Source: Burkholderia singularis
GTDB lineage: Bacteria; Pseudomonadota; Gammaproteobacteria; Burkholderiales; Burkholderiaceae
DNA length: 64,000 nucleotides
Assembly (NCBI RefSeq): GCF_900176645.1
Contig: NZ_FXAN01000126.1
Location: forward strand, 1-64,000
Reading direction: 5' to 3'
In this document: in pieces, positions 28,348 to 37,797 of the stretch
Numbering within the stretch: position 1 is the first letter of the stretch
Layout of the letters: each line of letters starts with the position of its first letter
Program-made: the position numbers and the translations under genes
Notes under the pieces: model-generated
What the model saw: the letters and a program-made list of their open reading frames with translations, nothing else
Database searches by the model: none
What the model was told of the DNA's origin: nothing

Positions 28348-30834
28348 TTATGTGTGCCGGCGTGCATTGAAGTGTGCGTCGAACGCGTGCGGCTGATCTG
28401 GGCGCATCGGATGGGCCGGTGCCTGGCGCGCGGGCGGGGAAGGCGCGCGCGGCGCGGGCTGCGGTGACGGTGCGGGGCGAGGCTCGATCCGGGGCGCTTC
28501 CATTGTCGGCAGGGACGCGGGCGGACGATAGTCGTTACGCGGCGCCGCGTTCGGCGGCGGCGTTTCGCGCTGGGTGCCGTGCGGCATCTGCCGGACGGCG
28601 AACTCGTTGCGCTGCGCTTGCCATGCCGGCTGCGGGCTTACCGGCGACGGCATTTGCGGTGTGGGCGCAGAGCGCGCCGCGCGGATCGGCGGCGGTGCGC
28701 TTGGCATCGGTGACCGGTAATCGGGCAACGTATCCGGCACGCCGTTCGGGCGCGATTGAGCGGCCGACGCAGGCACTGGCCGATCGTTCGCGCCGCTTGC
28801 GCGCTGCTGCGCGATCGGCGGATGCGGGACGGACCATGACGGCTGCGCGCGCGGCGTGTCACCCGGCGTGCCGGCATGGTTGCGCACGGAAGGCTCATCG
28901 AACGCGGGCGGCCTCGGCACGCCGTTGTTGGCCGATGGAGCGGGATTGACCGGCCGCATTGCGTTCGGCGGGACGGAAGCCCCGTGCGCAGCATTGTTTT
29001 GCGGCATCTCCGGTTGTGTCGCGTTCGCGGGTGGTGCGCCGGCTTGCGCACGCTGGGTGGCGCGCGCGGCCGCTGCCGGATTACCGCCGCCGGGTTGCGG
29101 GCCGCGCAGCGGCGGCGCGAGTGGCGTGTGCGTGTCGACGAGCTGTACGTTGCGCATCGCCCAGTGGCTTGGCTCGCCGGTATTGCCGATCGCGTGCATC
29201 TGCCGCATCGCGTAGTTCGGCGGCGCAGCGGTCTTCACGACGGGGACGCCGGCGCCCGGTACCAGCGCGCCGCTTTGCACCAGGTGCGCGGCGAGCCGGT
29301 CGCGATAGGCGGCGGGCACGACCGGATTGCGCGTCGCGACGATCGAGCGTTGTTCGACGGCTGCGGGCGGCCGGTACACCGCGTTGCGCAACTCGCCCGC
29401 CAAGCTCTGCCGCACGGGCGCAAGGCCGGGCGCGCCGGAGCCGATGCGTGCGTTGCGCCATTGCTGCGGATCGACCTTCTGCGCGAAATGCGCGACTGGC
29501 TGGCCGTGAACGAACGCCGTCGCGGGCACGGCCGTCACCGCGTTCGGCGCGTGGAAGTTGACATACGTGTTATGGATGTTCGTGATGTTCGTCACGTTCA
29601 CCGTCTTGTTGACGTTGACCGTGTTGATCGTGCCGTTGTTGACGATCACGGTTTGATTCACGCGCTGATAGTAGTGCGGGCTCCAGCCGCCCCAACTCGG
29701 CCGCCACGGGTCGCGCGGGCCGAGCGGGAACCACGCGACGCCCGCCGCGGCGATGCCGCCGATCGCGAGGCTCACGCTCCAGTCGAACCCGCCGCCCGCG
29801 CCGCCGACGAAGGCGACGAGCGCCGGCGCATAGCACGGCGGCGGCGCACTGACGACGAGCGGCCCGGGCACCCATGCCCACGCGTTGCCGACATACGCCC
29901 AACGGCCATAGTGGTAAGGCGCGAAGCCCCATGGCTGATCGTCAATCCAGGTCCAGCCCCACGGCGCCTGCCAGATCCAATGGCCGGTCCGGTACGGCGC
30001 CCAATCGGCCGGCACCGCGCTCGGCACCCAGACTTCGCCGTAGTCGGGGGTGTCGCGCCACGTGCCGTTCGCGTCCAGATCCTGATAACCGGGAATGTCG
30101 CGCGACACGTAACGTGCCGACACCGAGCGCTCCTCGGCCGCATCGCGGCTCGCCGCCCATTCGTCGAGGCTGTTGGGCGGCGGTGCGGGGGTGGTGTCCG
30201 CCACCTGCAACGCGGTGCCCGTGAAGACGACGCGTTGGTCGGCCGATACCGGCATCTGCGTATTGTCGCCATAGACGGTCGCGCTGCCGCGTCGCACGGT
30301 GACGGCCGTGCTCGCGCCGTCGGGCGCGACATCGACGCGATAGTCGCCGGGCGAGCCGACGGCGAGCGCGAGATTCGGCGTGTCGATCTCATACGACGTG
30401 CCGGGCGCCAAGTCGCGCACGTGCGTCGACAGCGTGCCGAGCGGCACCTTGAGCTGCGCGTTCGTATCGTCGAGATTGAGGATCGACAGGCTCGTCGACT
30501 GTCCCAGGCGCACCGCGCTCGAACCGATGTGCAACTCCGAGCGCGCGCCCGCATCGTTCCACAGCTGGTCGCCCGTCGTCAGCGGACGGTTGACGGCCGC
30601 ATATGACCAGTCGCTCGCGCCCGCGGGCTCTGTCGTGACGGCACCGGACAAATAATTCAGCCGCGCGACGCGGCTGGGCGGATCGCCGTCCGGTTGCTGC
30701 GTGGCGGCTGCCGCCGCGGCACGCGCGTCGAAGGTTTGTGCGAAAGCCGGTTGCCACGCGGCGAGCGCGGCCGCCGCGGCAATCGTGTAGCGTGCGATGC
30801 GTGGCAGATTGGGCAAAGCGCAGGCGGCTGACAT
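28348..30834 (-). CDS. Large exported DUF6600/FecR-like protein
   Basis: The 828-residue product has an N-terminal signal peptide (about 1-33, ending AFAQ), a FecR-like beta domain (about 55-190, PLTTGDQLWNDAGARSELHI), then a tryptophan-rich segment (about 230-320) with repeated WxPxxxxxWAPYxxGxW-type units, an NxTxNxxNVNKTVNV stretch near 385-410, and a 400-residue tail rich in P, A, R and Q that looks disordered. This layout matches DUF6600 proteins of unknown function, probably periplasmic or surface-attached. ATG at 30834 is chosen over the upstream one at 30885 because it puts the signal at the N-terminus. Confidence 0.8.
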   Translation of the reverse strand: MSAACALPNLPRIARYTIAAAAALAAWQPAFAQTFDARAAAAAATQQPDGDPPSRVARLNYLSGAVTTEPAGASDWSYAAVNRPLTTGDQLWNDAGARSELHIGSSAVRLGQSTSLSILNLDDTNAQLKVPLGTLSTHVRDLAPGTSYEIDTPNLALAVGSPGDYRVDVAPDGASTAVTVRRGSATVYGDNTQMPVSADQRVVFTGTALQVADTTPAPPPNSLDEWAASRDAAEERSVSARYVSRDIPGYQDLDANGTWRDTPDYGEVWVPSAVPADWAPYRTGHWIWQAPWGWTWIDDQPWGFAPYHYGRWAYVGNAWAWVPGPLVVSAPPPCYAPALVAFVGGAGGGFDWSVSLAIGGIAAAGVAWFPLGPRDPWRPSWGGWSPHYYQRVNQTVIVNNGTINTVNVNKTVNVTNITNIHNTYVNFHAPNAVTAVPATAFVHGQPVAHFAQKVDPQQWRNARIGSGAPGLAPVRQSLAGELRNAVYRPPAAVEQRSIVATRNPVVPAAYRDRLAAHLVQSGALVPGAGVPVVKTAAPPNYAMRQMHAIGNTGEPSHWAMRNVQLVDTHTPLAPPLRGPQPGGGNPAAAARATQRAQAGAPPANATQPEMPQNNAAHGASVPPNAMRPVNPAPSANNGVPRPPAFDEPSVRNHAGTPGDTPRAQPSWSVPHPPIAQQRASGANDRPVPASAAQSRPNGVPDTLPDYRSPMPSAPPPIRAARSAPTPQMPSPVSPQPAWQAQRNEFAVRQMPHGTQRETPPPNAAPRNDYRPPASLPTMEAPRIEPRPAPSPQPAPRAPSPPARQAPAHPMRPDQPHAFDAHFNARRHT

Positions 30835-30993
30835 GGTCGTGTGGTCTCTGTTATGTCCGGCGTGGCATGCGCCGTATGAGTCCACTCTATCCGCTGCGCA
30901 TGTTTCAATGCCGGTCTTTTGTTATGCAATTTGATGCGCATGTAACAAGAGTTGTCCGCGCCGCCCGTTTCGTCAGAGCGATGAAAGCCCGCG

Positions 30994-31704
30994 TCATCGG
31001 CGGGTAAGCCATGCATCGAATGCGCGCTGGCCGGCCGGCGTCACGCGCAGCACGCGCGGCTTGCCCGCCTGCTCGATCCAGCCGTGCTGGTGAAAGCAGC
31101 CGAGCAGCGCCGCGCCGAGCGCGCCGCCGAGGTGAGGGCGCCGCTCGCTCCAGTCGGCGCACGTGCATGCGAAACGGCGGCGCTTCGCGCGCTCGCTGAC
31201 GACGTCGATGCCCCATTGCGCAAATTGCGCGGTGCCCGTTGCCGTCACGTCGATCGTGCCGTTTTCGGCAGTCAGCCAACTGCGCGCGCTCAATGCGTCG
31301 AACATCTGCACCGCGAGCTCGCCCGCCATGTGGTCGTAGCAGGTGCGGGCGTAGCGCATGTCGAGCGGCACGGTGCGCGCGGCGCGCAGCGCCGGACGCT
31401 GCTGCGCCGCCGCCTGCGCGACGTTCGCCAGCGCCTCGATGGCCGCGGCGACGTCGGGCGATGCGATCCGGTAGTAGCGGTGCCGGCCGCGCACGTCGAG
31501 CGCCAGCAGGCCGCTGTCGGTGAGCCGCGCGAGGTGCGCGCTCGCCGCGGAAGGCGAGAGCCCGGCGATCAACGTCAACTCGCCCGCCGGGCGTGCGCTG
31601 CCGTCCATCAGCGCCCACAGCATCGTGGTGCGTCCGGGGTCGGCGAGCAGCGCGCCAATACGGTTCAGGCCGGGGAGGGATGGGTGGTGGTCGGAGGCGG
31701 GCAT
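30994..31704 (-). CDS. ArsR-family winged-helix transcriptional regulator
   Basis: The 236-residue protein has an N-terminal ArsR winged helix (about 12-95): GLNRIGALLADPGRTTMLWAL, recognition helix SPSAASAHLARL and wing DVRGRHRYYRI. A C-terminal domain of about 120 residues contains several cysteines and histidines (ARTCYDH, FACTCADWSE, GCFHQHGW) that could bind metal or sense redox, though this is inference. The target is unknown; neighbours are the DUF6600 gene downstream and a small lipoprotein gene divergently upstream. Confidence 0.82.
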   Translation of the reverse strand: MPASDHHPSLPGLNRIGALLADPGRTTMLWALMDGSARPAGELTLIAGLSPSAASAHLARLTDSGLLALDVRGRHRYYRIASPDVAAAIEALANVAQAAAQQRPALRAARTVPLDMRYARTCYDHMAGELAVQMFDALSARSWLTAENGTIDVTATGTAQFAQWGIDVVSERAKRRRFACTCADWSERRPHLGGALGAALLGCFHQHGWIEQAGKPRVLRVTPAGQRAFDAWLTRR

Positions 31705-31874
31705 GGGCGATCCTGACGGGCGAAGGGGGCGGTTGGGAGTGTAGACGGTTGGCGGCTCCGATGTTTCCGGATTGGATGAAATATCGAATGCGCGGCGCGG
31801 GCGGGGCGCGCGTAAAATGCAACAATCCGCTGACTAAACGCGGCGCGCGGCCCTTGCGCGCCGCACGCTCGACC

Positions 31875-32024
31875 ATGCTTCGTTCAATCAAGATTCTTGC
31901 GCCGATCCTGCTGATCGCAGCCGTCTGCGCGGGCTGCGCGCAAGGGGGCGCCAATGCGGGCGCCGGAACCGGGAGCATCGAAATGTACGGCACGATCGAC
32001 CGTGGCGTGACGATTCGCAATTGA
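31875..32024 (+). CDS. Small putative lipoprotein with porin-like C-terminus
   Basis: The 49-residue product starts MLRSIKILAPILLIAAVCAG and has a cysteine at 21 after a hydrophobic core, so signal peptidase II processing (lipobox VCAG-C) would leave a 29-residue lipoprotein. The mature part is small and Gly/Ala-rich and ends GSIEMYGTIDRGVTIRN, which resembles the first strand of Burkholderia general porins (VTLYGVIDAG). It may be a short regulator or adaptor, or a reduced relic. No clear ribosome site is visible, which lowers confidence. Confidence 0.55.
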   Translation: MLRSIKILAPILLIAAVCAGCAQGGANAGAGTGSIEMYGTIDRGVTIRN

Positions 32025-32225
32025 GGCTGCCGGTGCGCGATGAGGTGGTTCGGTCGCGCGGTTCCGACGGCATGTCCGGCGTCGGCGTTGCAACCGGCGG
32101 CCGCGCGCCGCCCGGTGGACGCCTACGGACCCGTGGCGGAGCGGCTCGCCGGCTGCGGCTTTATGTCGCGGCGCAGTATAATCGACGCGTCTTTTTGCAT
32201 TGCCGCAATACTGGAGCCCGCCGAG

Positions 32226-32732
32226 ATGCCAGCTACTCCCACCGCGCCTGTTGATCGCACCGAAACCGTTTTCCGCTTTCTCGCCGAGCCGACGTCCGTC
32301 AATTTCGGCGGCAAGGTGCATGGCGGCGCGCTGATGAAATGGATCGACGAGACCGCCTATGCATGCGCGGCGATCTGGTCGAGCCGTTATTGCGTGACGG
32401 TGAGTGTCGGCAACATCCGGTTTCAGCGGCCGATCCTCGTCGGCAATCTGGTGGAATTGAAGGCGCGTGTCGTGGCGACGGGGCGCACCAGCATGCACAT
32501 TCACGTATCGGTGCACGCCGGCGACCCGAAGGGCGGCGTGCTGCGCCAGACCACCGATTGCCTCGTCGTGTTCGTCGCAGTCGACGAGAACGGCAATCCG
32601 GTGCCGGTGCCGCCGTTCGTGCCCGCTACCGACGAGCAGAAGCGCCTCGCGCAGTACGCGATGGACGTGAAGGACGCGCTCGACAAGATCGTCGAACTCA
32701 AGCCCGAGGAAGTCGCGAAAGGGGTGGTGTGA
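32226..32732 (+). CDS. Acyl-CoA thioesterase (hotdog fold, YciA/BACH-like)
   Basis: The 168-residue protein belongs to the cytoplasmic acyl-CoA hydrolase family that frees CoA from fatty acyl-CoA. Family features are NFGGKVHGGALMKWIDETAYACA (about 24-46 in part), VGNIRFQRPILVGNLVEL and the MHIHVSVHAGDP segment. The aspartate in WIDETA is the likely catalytic acid. A TATAAT at 32177-32182 may be its -10 box; the -35 is weak. ATG at 32226 gives the family length. Confidence 0.88.
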   Translation: MPATPTAPVDRTETVFRFLAEPTSVNFGGKVHGGALMKWIDETAYACAAIWSSRYCVTVSVGNIRFQRPILVGNLVELKARVVATGRTSMHIHVSVHAGDPKGGVLRQTTDCLVVFVAVDENGNPVPVPPFVPATDEQKRLAQYAMDVKDALDKIVELKPEEVAKGVV

Positions 32733-33027
32733 CGAGCGGATGCCCGCGGGGGCGGCGCGACGGCGTTGCCCCCGCGGATCGATCATGCGCGCGCACCCCG
32801 CACTCCGCACCCCGACGCGCGCGGCGCGGCTAAGCACGCGATGCGGCGCGCGTCGCCCGGCCAAGGCGGCATGCGCAGCCGGGTGACGTGGGGCTCGGGC
32901 TTCGAGCTTCGAGCGGTGCCATGTGGTTGGGGCGGCTACCGCCTCGTTCGATCCGCTCAGGCCTATCCCGTGGCACGGCCTGCCGCCGGTGCCACCGTAT
33001 CGCGCCTTCTCGAGCCGTTCGCGCGCG

Positions 33028-34419
33028 TTAATTGCCGACCATCTGCTCCGGACGCACCCATTCGTCGAACTGCGTTTCGGTGACGAAGCCGAGCGCGAGC
33101 GCCGCGGCCTTGAGCGTCGTGCCGTCCTTGTGCGCCTTCTTCGCGATCTGCGCGGCCTTGTCATAGCCGATATGCGGATTGAGCGCCGTCACGAGCATCA
33201 GCGATTCGTTCAGCAGCGTGTCGATGCGCGCGAGGTTCGGCTCGATGCCGATCGCGCAATGATCGTTGAAGCTTTGCGCGCCATCCGCGAGCAGCCGCAC
33301 CGATTGCAGCACGTTGTGCGCGATCATCGGCCGGAACACGTTCAGCTCGAAATTGCCGCTTGCGCCGCCGAAGTTCACCGCGACGTCGTTGCCGAATACC
33401 TGGCAGCACAGCATCGTCACGGCTTCGGACTGGGTCGGATTGACCTTGCCCGGCATGATCGAGCTGCCCGGCTCGTTTTCCGGGATCAAAAGTTCGCCGA
33501 ACCCGCAGCGCGGTCCGCTCGCGAGCCAGCGCACATCGTTTGCGATCTTCATCAGGCTCGCCGCAACGGTTTTCAGCGCGCCATGCGCGAACACGAGCGC
33601 GTCGGCCGCCGCCATCACCTCGAATTTGTTCGGCGCGCTCTCGAACGGCAGCCCGGTCAGCCGGCCGATCTCGGCCGCGACGCGCGCGGCGAACTGCGGA
33701 TGCGCGTTCAATCCGGTGCCGACCGCGGTGCCGCCCTGCGCGAGTTGGTACAAGTGCGGCAGCGCCGATTCGACATGGCGAATGCCCTGATCGAGCTGCG
33801 CGACATAGCCCGAGAACTCCTGGCCGAGCGTGAGCGGCGTCGCATCCTGCAGGTGCGTGCGGCCGATCTTCACGATGCCGGCGAACGCGTGCGCTTTCGC
33901 GTCGAGCGTCGCGCGCAGCGTGCGCAGCGCGGGCAGCAGATGCGCGACGATCGCGCGCGCAGCGGCGACGTGCATCGCGGTCGGAAACACGTCGTTCGAC
34001 GATTGGCCGCGATTGACGTCGTCGTTCGGATGCACGTTGCGATTTTCGCCGCGCTGCGCGCCGAGCAATTCGCTCGCGCGGTTCGCGATCACTTCGTTCA
34101 AGTTCATGTTGGTCTGCGTGCCCGAGCCCGTTTGCCAGACCGCGAGCGGGAACTCGTCAGGGTGCTGGCCCGCGATGATCTCGTCGGCGGCGGCGATGAT
34201 CGCGCGCGCCTTGTCGTCCGGCAGCACGCCGAGTTCGAGGTTGACGGCCGCCGCCGCGCGCTTGATCAGTGCGAGCGCGTGGATCAGCTCGGGCGATTGC
34301 TTTTCGGTCGAGATCTTGAAGTTTTGCAGCGAGCGCTGCGTTTGCGCCCCCCATAGACGGGCGGCCGGCACTGCGATTTCTCCGAACGTATCGCGTTCAA
34401 TCCGTACTGCTTCGGTCAT
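33028..34419 (-). CDS. fumC: Class II fumarate hydratase
   Basis: FumC is the oxygen-stable, iron-free TCA-cycle enzyme interconverting fumarate and malate. The 463-residue product carries [14 protein letters not shown] (98-110), the catalytic region [14 protein letters not shown] (137-150), [17 protein letters not shown] (189-205) and the superfamily signature [10 protein letters not shown] (318-327). It is convergent with the thioesterase gene across 295 bp without a clear terminator. Confidence 0.96.
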   Translation of the reverse strand: MTEAVRIERDTFGEIAVPAARLWGAQTQRSLQNFKISTEKQSPELIHALALIKRAAAAVNLELGVLPDDKARAIIAAADEIIAGQHPDEFPLAVWQTGSGTQTNMNLNEVIANRASELLGAQRGENRNVHPNDDVNRGQSSNDVFPTAMHVAAARAIVAHLLPALRTLRATLDAKAHAFAGIVKIGRTHLQDATPLTLGQEFSGYVAQLDQGIRHVESALPHLYQLAQGGTAVGTGLNAHPQFAARVAAEIGRLTGLPFESAPNKFEVMAAADALVFAHGALKTVAASLMKIANDVRWLASGPRCGFGELLIPENEPGSSIMPGKVNPTQSEAVTMLCCQVFGNDVAVNFGGASGNFELNVFRPMIAHNVLQSVRLLADGAQSFNDHCAIGIEPNLARIDTLLNESLMLVTALNPHIGYDKAAQIAKKAHKDGTTLKAAALALGFVTETQFDEWVRPEQMVGN

Positions 34420-34963
34420 GATGGCTCCTTTAGGTCACGGGAACGCCGCGCCGCACGCGGCACAGGTTTGCGGGGACGGGCACCGTTCTCGCGACGGCGG
34501 GTTCAATCGGCAAGCATAGCGCCGCGCGTGGTTTTGTGCCGCGATGCGAAGCGGATGGGATCGCCCAGCGAGAGGTGGCGCGGGCGCGATGCGCGGAACG
34601 AACGGTGGAAAGGAGGCGGCAGCCGCCGGATAGATGAGCGGCCAGGGGCTGGGGAGCCGTAGAGCCAGGGAGCCGGAAATCGGGAGCGCGGGGCGGAGAA
34701 ACGGCGGGAAATCCGCCAAGCCGCGTTGTCTGCGAAGGAACGATTGGCTGGCGCATTCGAAGCGGTGCCGCGCCGCTTCGGCACGACATTCCGCAACCGG
34801 CGTCGCGATTCGCCATGCGCGCGGCCTGGCCAAACGCATCGCTGCGGCCAGCGGCCAGCGAGCCGATCAAGCGGCATGAGACGGCCCGGCATCAGCGCGC
34901 TTGCAAACCCGCGCGCGCCGGGGCGGCCTTCATCAAGGGCGGTTTCCCGGGCGCTCGACACGC
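34420..34963. other. Intergenic region without recognised gene
   Basis: The 544 bp between the MATE gene and fumC, both on the minus strand, must hold the fumC promoter. Open frames on both strands have arginine-rich, low-complexity translations typical of non-coding high-GC DNA. A purine-rich patch lies at about 34620-34700. I see no hairpin terminator. Confidence 0.55.
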
Positions 34964-36349
34964 TTACCCGTGCGCGCCCAGTGCCACGCTCTTGCGGTGG
35001 AAACGCCAGGTCATCAGCACGGCGACGCTCGCCAGGCCGGCCGCAAGCCCCCACCACAGCCCGCGCGCGCCGAGCCCCGCATGGAACGCGAACCAGTAGC
35101 CGGTCGGAAAACCGATGCCCCAGTAGCCGAGCGCTGCGGCGAGCATCGGCACGCGCGTGTCTTTCAGGCCGCGCAGACAGCCCGAGCCGACCGTCTGCAT
35201 TCCATCGACGATCTGAAACACGGCGGCGATGCCGAGCAGCGATGTCGCAAGCGCGACCGTGTGCGCGTTGGCCGGATCGTCGAGTTTCAAGTAAAGGCCG
35301 ACGATCGCATGCGGTGCGGCGATGAGCACGAGCCCCGATAGCGACATGAACGCAATGCCGAGCCCGAGCGCGACGAAGCCCGCGTGCCGCGCGGCGACGG
35401 CCGCGCCTGCGCCCGCCCAGTAGCCGACGCGAACGTTCGCCGCCTGCCCGATGGCGAGCGGCACCATGAACGCCACCGATGCGACGTTGAGCGCGATTTG
35501 ATGCGCGGCGAGCGATGCCTCGCCGAGTACGCCGACGCTCAGGCCGGTGGCGAGAAATAGCGTCGATTCGACGCCGTAGGTGATCGCGACCGGCCAGCCG
35601 ATGCCGAACAGCTCGCCCATCAGCGGCAGCCGCGGCCGCGACACGGCGACGAAATGCTTGAATGTCGACTGCCCGTGCAGCAGCGTGACGAGTGCGATTG
35701 CGCTAAGCCAGATCGTGATGGTCGTCGCGGCCGCGGAGCCGAGAAAGCCGAGCCTCGGCAATCCGAATGCGCCGTGGATCAAGCCGTAGTTGAGGAATGC
35801 GTTGACGCCGACGCTGGCGACCGATACCCACAGCAACCGCCGCGCGGCGCCGATCGCCGGCAGAAACGAGCGCATCAGCCCGACGCCGATCAGGCTGCCG
35901 GGTGCGGCGAAGCGCAGCACGGCCGCATATTCGCCGACGTTGCGCGCGAGCGTGGGCGGCTCGCCGAACGCGCGCAGCAACGGCTCGGCGAACGATAGCA
36001 ACGCGAACGCCGGCACCGTGAGCACGAGCGACAGCGCGAAGCCCGTCCAGTAGATATGCGGCACGCGATGCTCGGCCTTCGCGCCGCGCGCGTGCGCGAC
36101 GCTCACGCTGACCGACGTCAGCACGCCTTGCAGCAGCGTGACGACGACAAAAAAGAAGTTCGCGCCCAGGCCGCCGGCGGCGAGCGCGTCGGGGCCGAGC
36201 GAGCCGAGCAGCACGGTGTCGGTGACGCTCATCGCCATCTGCGCAAGCTGGGCGATCGCGAGCGGCGCGGCGAGGCGCGCGGTGTCCGCGGCATGGCGCG
36301 ATAGCGTAGGCGGCGCGGCGGCCGCTCGTGTGAAACCGGAAGAGGGCAT
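34964..36349 (-). CDS. MATE-family multidrug/cation antiporter (NorM-like)
   Basis: The 461-residue inner-membrane protein has about twelve hydrophobic helices and the MATE two-half layout, with family segments PLAIAQLAQMAMSVTDTVLLG near 30-50 and GWPVAITYGVESTLF in the second half. Members export cationic drugs by sodium or proton antiport. ATG at 36349 (MPSSGFTRAA) is preferred to 36382. Substrate cannot be predicted. Confidence 0.88.
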   Translation of the reverse strand: MPSSGFTRAAAAPPTLSRHAADTARLAAPLAIAQLAQMAMSVTDTVLLGSLGPDALAAGGLGANFFFVVVTLLQGVLTSVSVSVAHARGAKAEHRVPHIYWTGFALSLVLTVPAFALLSFAEPLLRAFGEPPTLARNVGEYAAVLRFAAPGSLIGVGLMRSFLPAIGAARRLLWVSVASVGVNAFLNYGLIHGAFGLPRLGFLGSAAATTITIWLSAIALVTLLHGQSTFKHFVAVSRPRLPLMGELFGIGWPVAITYGVESTLFLATGLSVGVLGEASLAAHQIALNVASVAFMVPLAIGQAANVRVGYWAGAGAAVAARHAGFVALGLGIAFMSLSGLVLIAAPHAIVGLYLKLDDPANAHTVALATSLLGIAAVFQIVDGMQTVGSGCLRGLKDTRVPMLAAALGYWGIGFPTGYWFAFHAGLGARGLWWGLAAGLASVAVLMTWRFHRKSVALGAHG

Positions 36350-36476
36350 GGACGCGTTTGCGCAAGCGCTTTGCCTGCGCAATGCTTATTTTTGGGAGAC
36401 GATCAGCTTACGGGTTTCGGCATTCGCTGTCGATTACGGCTGCCGATGGCCATGCGGCTGGCGTGGGCAAGCGCGG

Positions 36477-36698
36477 CTACGGCGCGCCATGCACGGCGAT
36501 GCGCGTATCGCCGACGAGCACCGCCTGACCCGCGCGGATCTTGCAGGTCTTGCGCAGCTCGATGGCGCCGTCGACTTTGACGGCGCCTGATGCGACGAGC
36601 ATCTTCGCCGAGCCGCCGCTGTCCGCGAGTCCGGTGAGCTTGAGCAGATTGTGGAGTTCGACGAATTCGCCGGTCAGCGTGAAATCGAGATTGGGCAT
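36477..36698 (-). CDS. RNA-binding S4-domain protein (YbcJ-like)
   Basis: The 73-residue protein is a single S4 domain: FVELHNLLKLTGLADSGG, then KMLVASGAVKVDG and GQAVLVGDTRI. The S4 fold binds structured RNA; YbcJ relatives are of unknown function. ATG at 36698 gives the family start MPNLDFTLTGEF; the open frame continues far upstream without similarity. Confidence 0.85.
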   Translation of the reverse strand: MPNLDFTLTGEFVELHNLLKLTGLADSGGSAKMLVASGAVKVDGAIELRKTCKIRAGQAVLVGDTRIAVHGAP

Positions 36699-36993
36699 GG
36701 CAATGAGACGAAAGGAACGCATGCGCGCGGCGCGGCGCGGTTGCGCATCATAAGCGAAGTGCGCGGTGAGCGGCCGTGTGCCGGCGGCGCGCGGCAGTTG
36801 CGGGAGCACGTGTGTAAAGGAGTGTATCGAAGTCGTCAGCAAATGAAACGGTGGGTAACAGTTGGCGAGAACGGCGAACTGCGCTCGAAACCGTCCGGTC
36901 TGTACATCCACTTGCCGCGCATGTTGCGGCAAGCCGGTTGTGACGGACCGTCCGCGTCCGTCGCTTCGACGACTTATCTTGAGGAGAATGGCA

Positions 36994-37536
36994 ATGTCCA
37001 AGTTTCGTATGATGCTGATCGGTGCTGCTGCGGCGGCGTTGGCGACCTCCGCTTTCGCACAGACGGCAGGCGTGTCCACGCAGGGTTCGACGGGCGCGTC
37101 GGCCGAAGTGCTCGGCCAGAAGGCCGGCGTGAACGCGCAGCTTGGCGCGAGCGGCGATCTGTCGGCGGCTTCGCCGCAAGCCGCGGCGAATGCCGCGAAG
37201 CACTCCGCGAAGAAGCATGTGGCGCATGCGAAGAGCCATGCGAAGGCGAAGGCTGACGAGGCGGCGGAACTCGGCGCCGATGCGAAGTCGACGGCGCGCG
37301 GCGCGGTCGAAGGCGCGACGAACGCGACCGGCGATACCGTGAAGGCGGCAACGGGCGTGGCGGGCGGCGCCGTCAACGGTGCGGCGAATGCGGCCGGCAA
37401 TGCCGTCGGCGGCGCGGTGAACGGCGCGACGGCCACGCTCGGCGGCGCAACCAGCGGGGTTGCGAACGGCACCGCGGGAGCGGCAAACGGCTCGCTGTCC
37501 GTCAACGGCAGCGCGAAGGCCGGCGCGGGCGAGTAA
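36994..37536 (+). CDS. Alanine/glycine-rich exported protein of unknown function
   Basis: The 180-residue product has a clear signal peptide (about 1-22, AFAQ cleavage), a QTAGVSTQGSTGASAEVLGQ start, a lysine/histidine/alanine helix-like region (about 65-90, KHSAKKHVAHAKSHAKAKAD) and a C-terminal half of short degenerate GAVNGAANAAG-like repeats. It resembles no domain I recognise; similar Ala-rich exported proteins occur throughout Burkholderia. GAGGAG lies seven bases before ATG 36994, which therefore beats the ATG at 36988. Confidence 0.7.
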   Translation: MSKFRMMLIGAAAAALATSAFAQTAGVSTQGSTGASAEVLGQKAGVNAQLGASGDLSAASPQAAANAAKHSAKKHVAHAKSHAKAKADEAAELGADAKSTARGAVEGATNATGDTVKAATGVAGGAVNGAANAAGNAVGGAVNGATATLGGATSGVANGTAGAANGSLSVNGSAKAGAGE

Positions 37537-37797
37537 TTTGCGTTCCGGTGCGGTGCGGGCGGCTTGCCCCGGAGCTGCTTGATCGCCGCACACCGGTTCG
37601 CAGCCGTGCGTCCGGATTCGCTCGAGACGAGCCGGACCGCCAACCGATGGCCAGTCCGATTTCTGCGTGGCGCAGCCAGCCGCGCAGGTGCCGGGCTGGC
37701 CATCGTCCGTCAGGATGATCGGCATTCGGGCGCTCGAACCTGCCTGGACGATGTCAGTCCGGCTGCGTTCGCGTCGGCCGCTTTCCGTGCGTTCTGT

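Noticed and set aside
28876-30606. Open frame of 576 codons opposite the DUF6600 gene.
   Set aside because: It is antisense to a gene with a signal peptide and recognisable domain, is arginine-rich, has no ribosome site and shows no known motif. Such frames are common in high-GC DNA.
34503-35057. Open frame of 184 codons between the MATE gene and fumC.
   Set aside because: Translation is arginine- and proline-rich with no domain, overlaps the end of the MATE gene and has no ribosome site.
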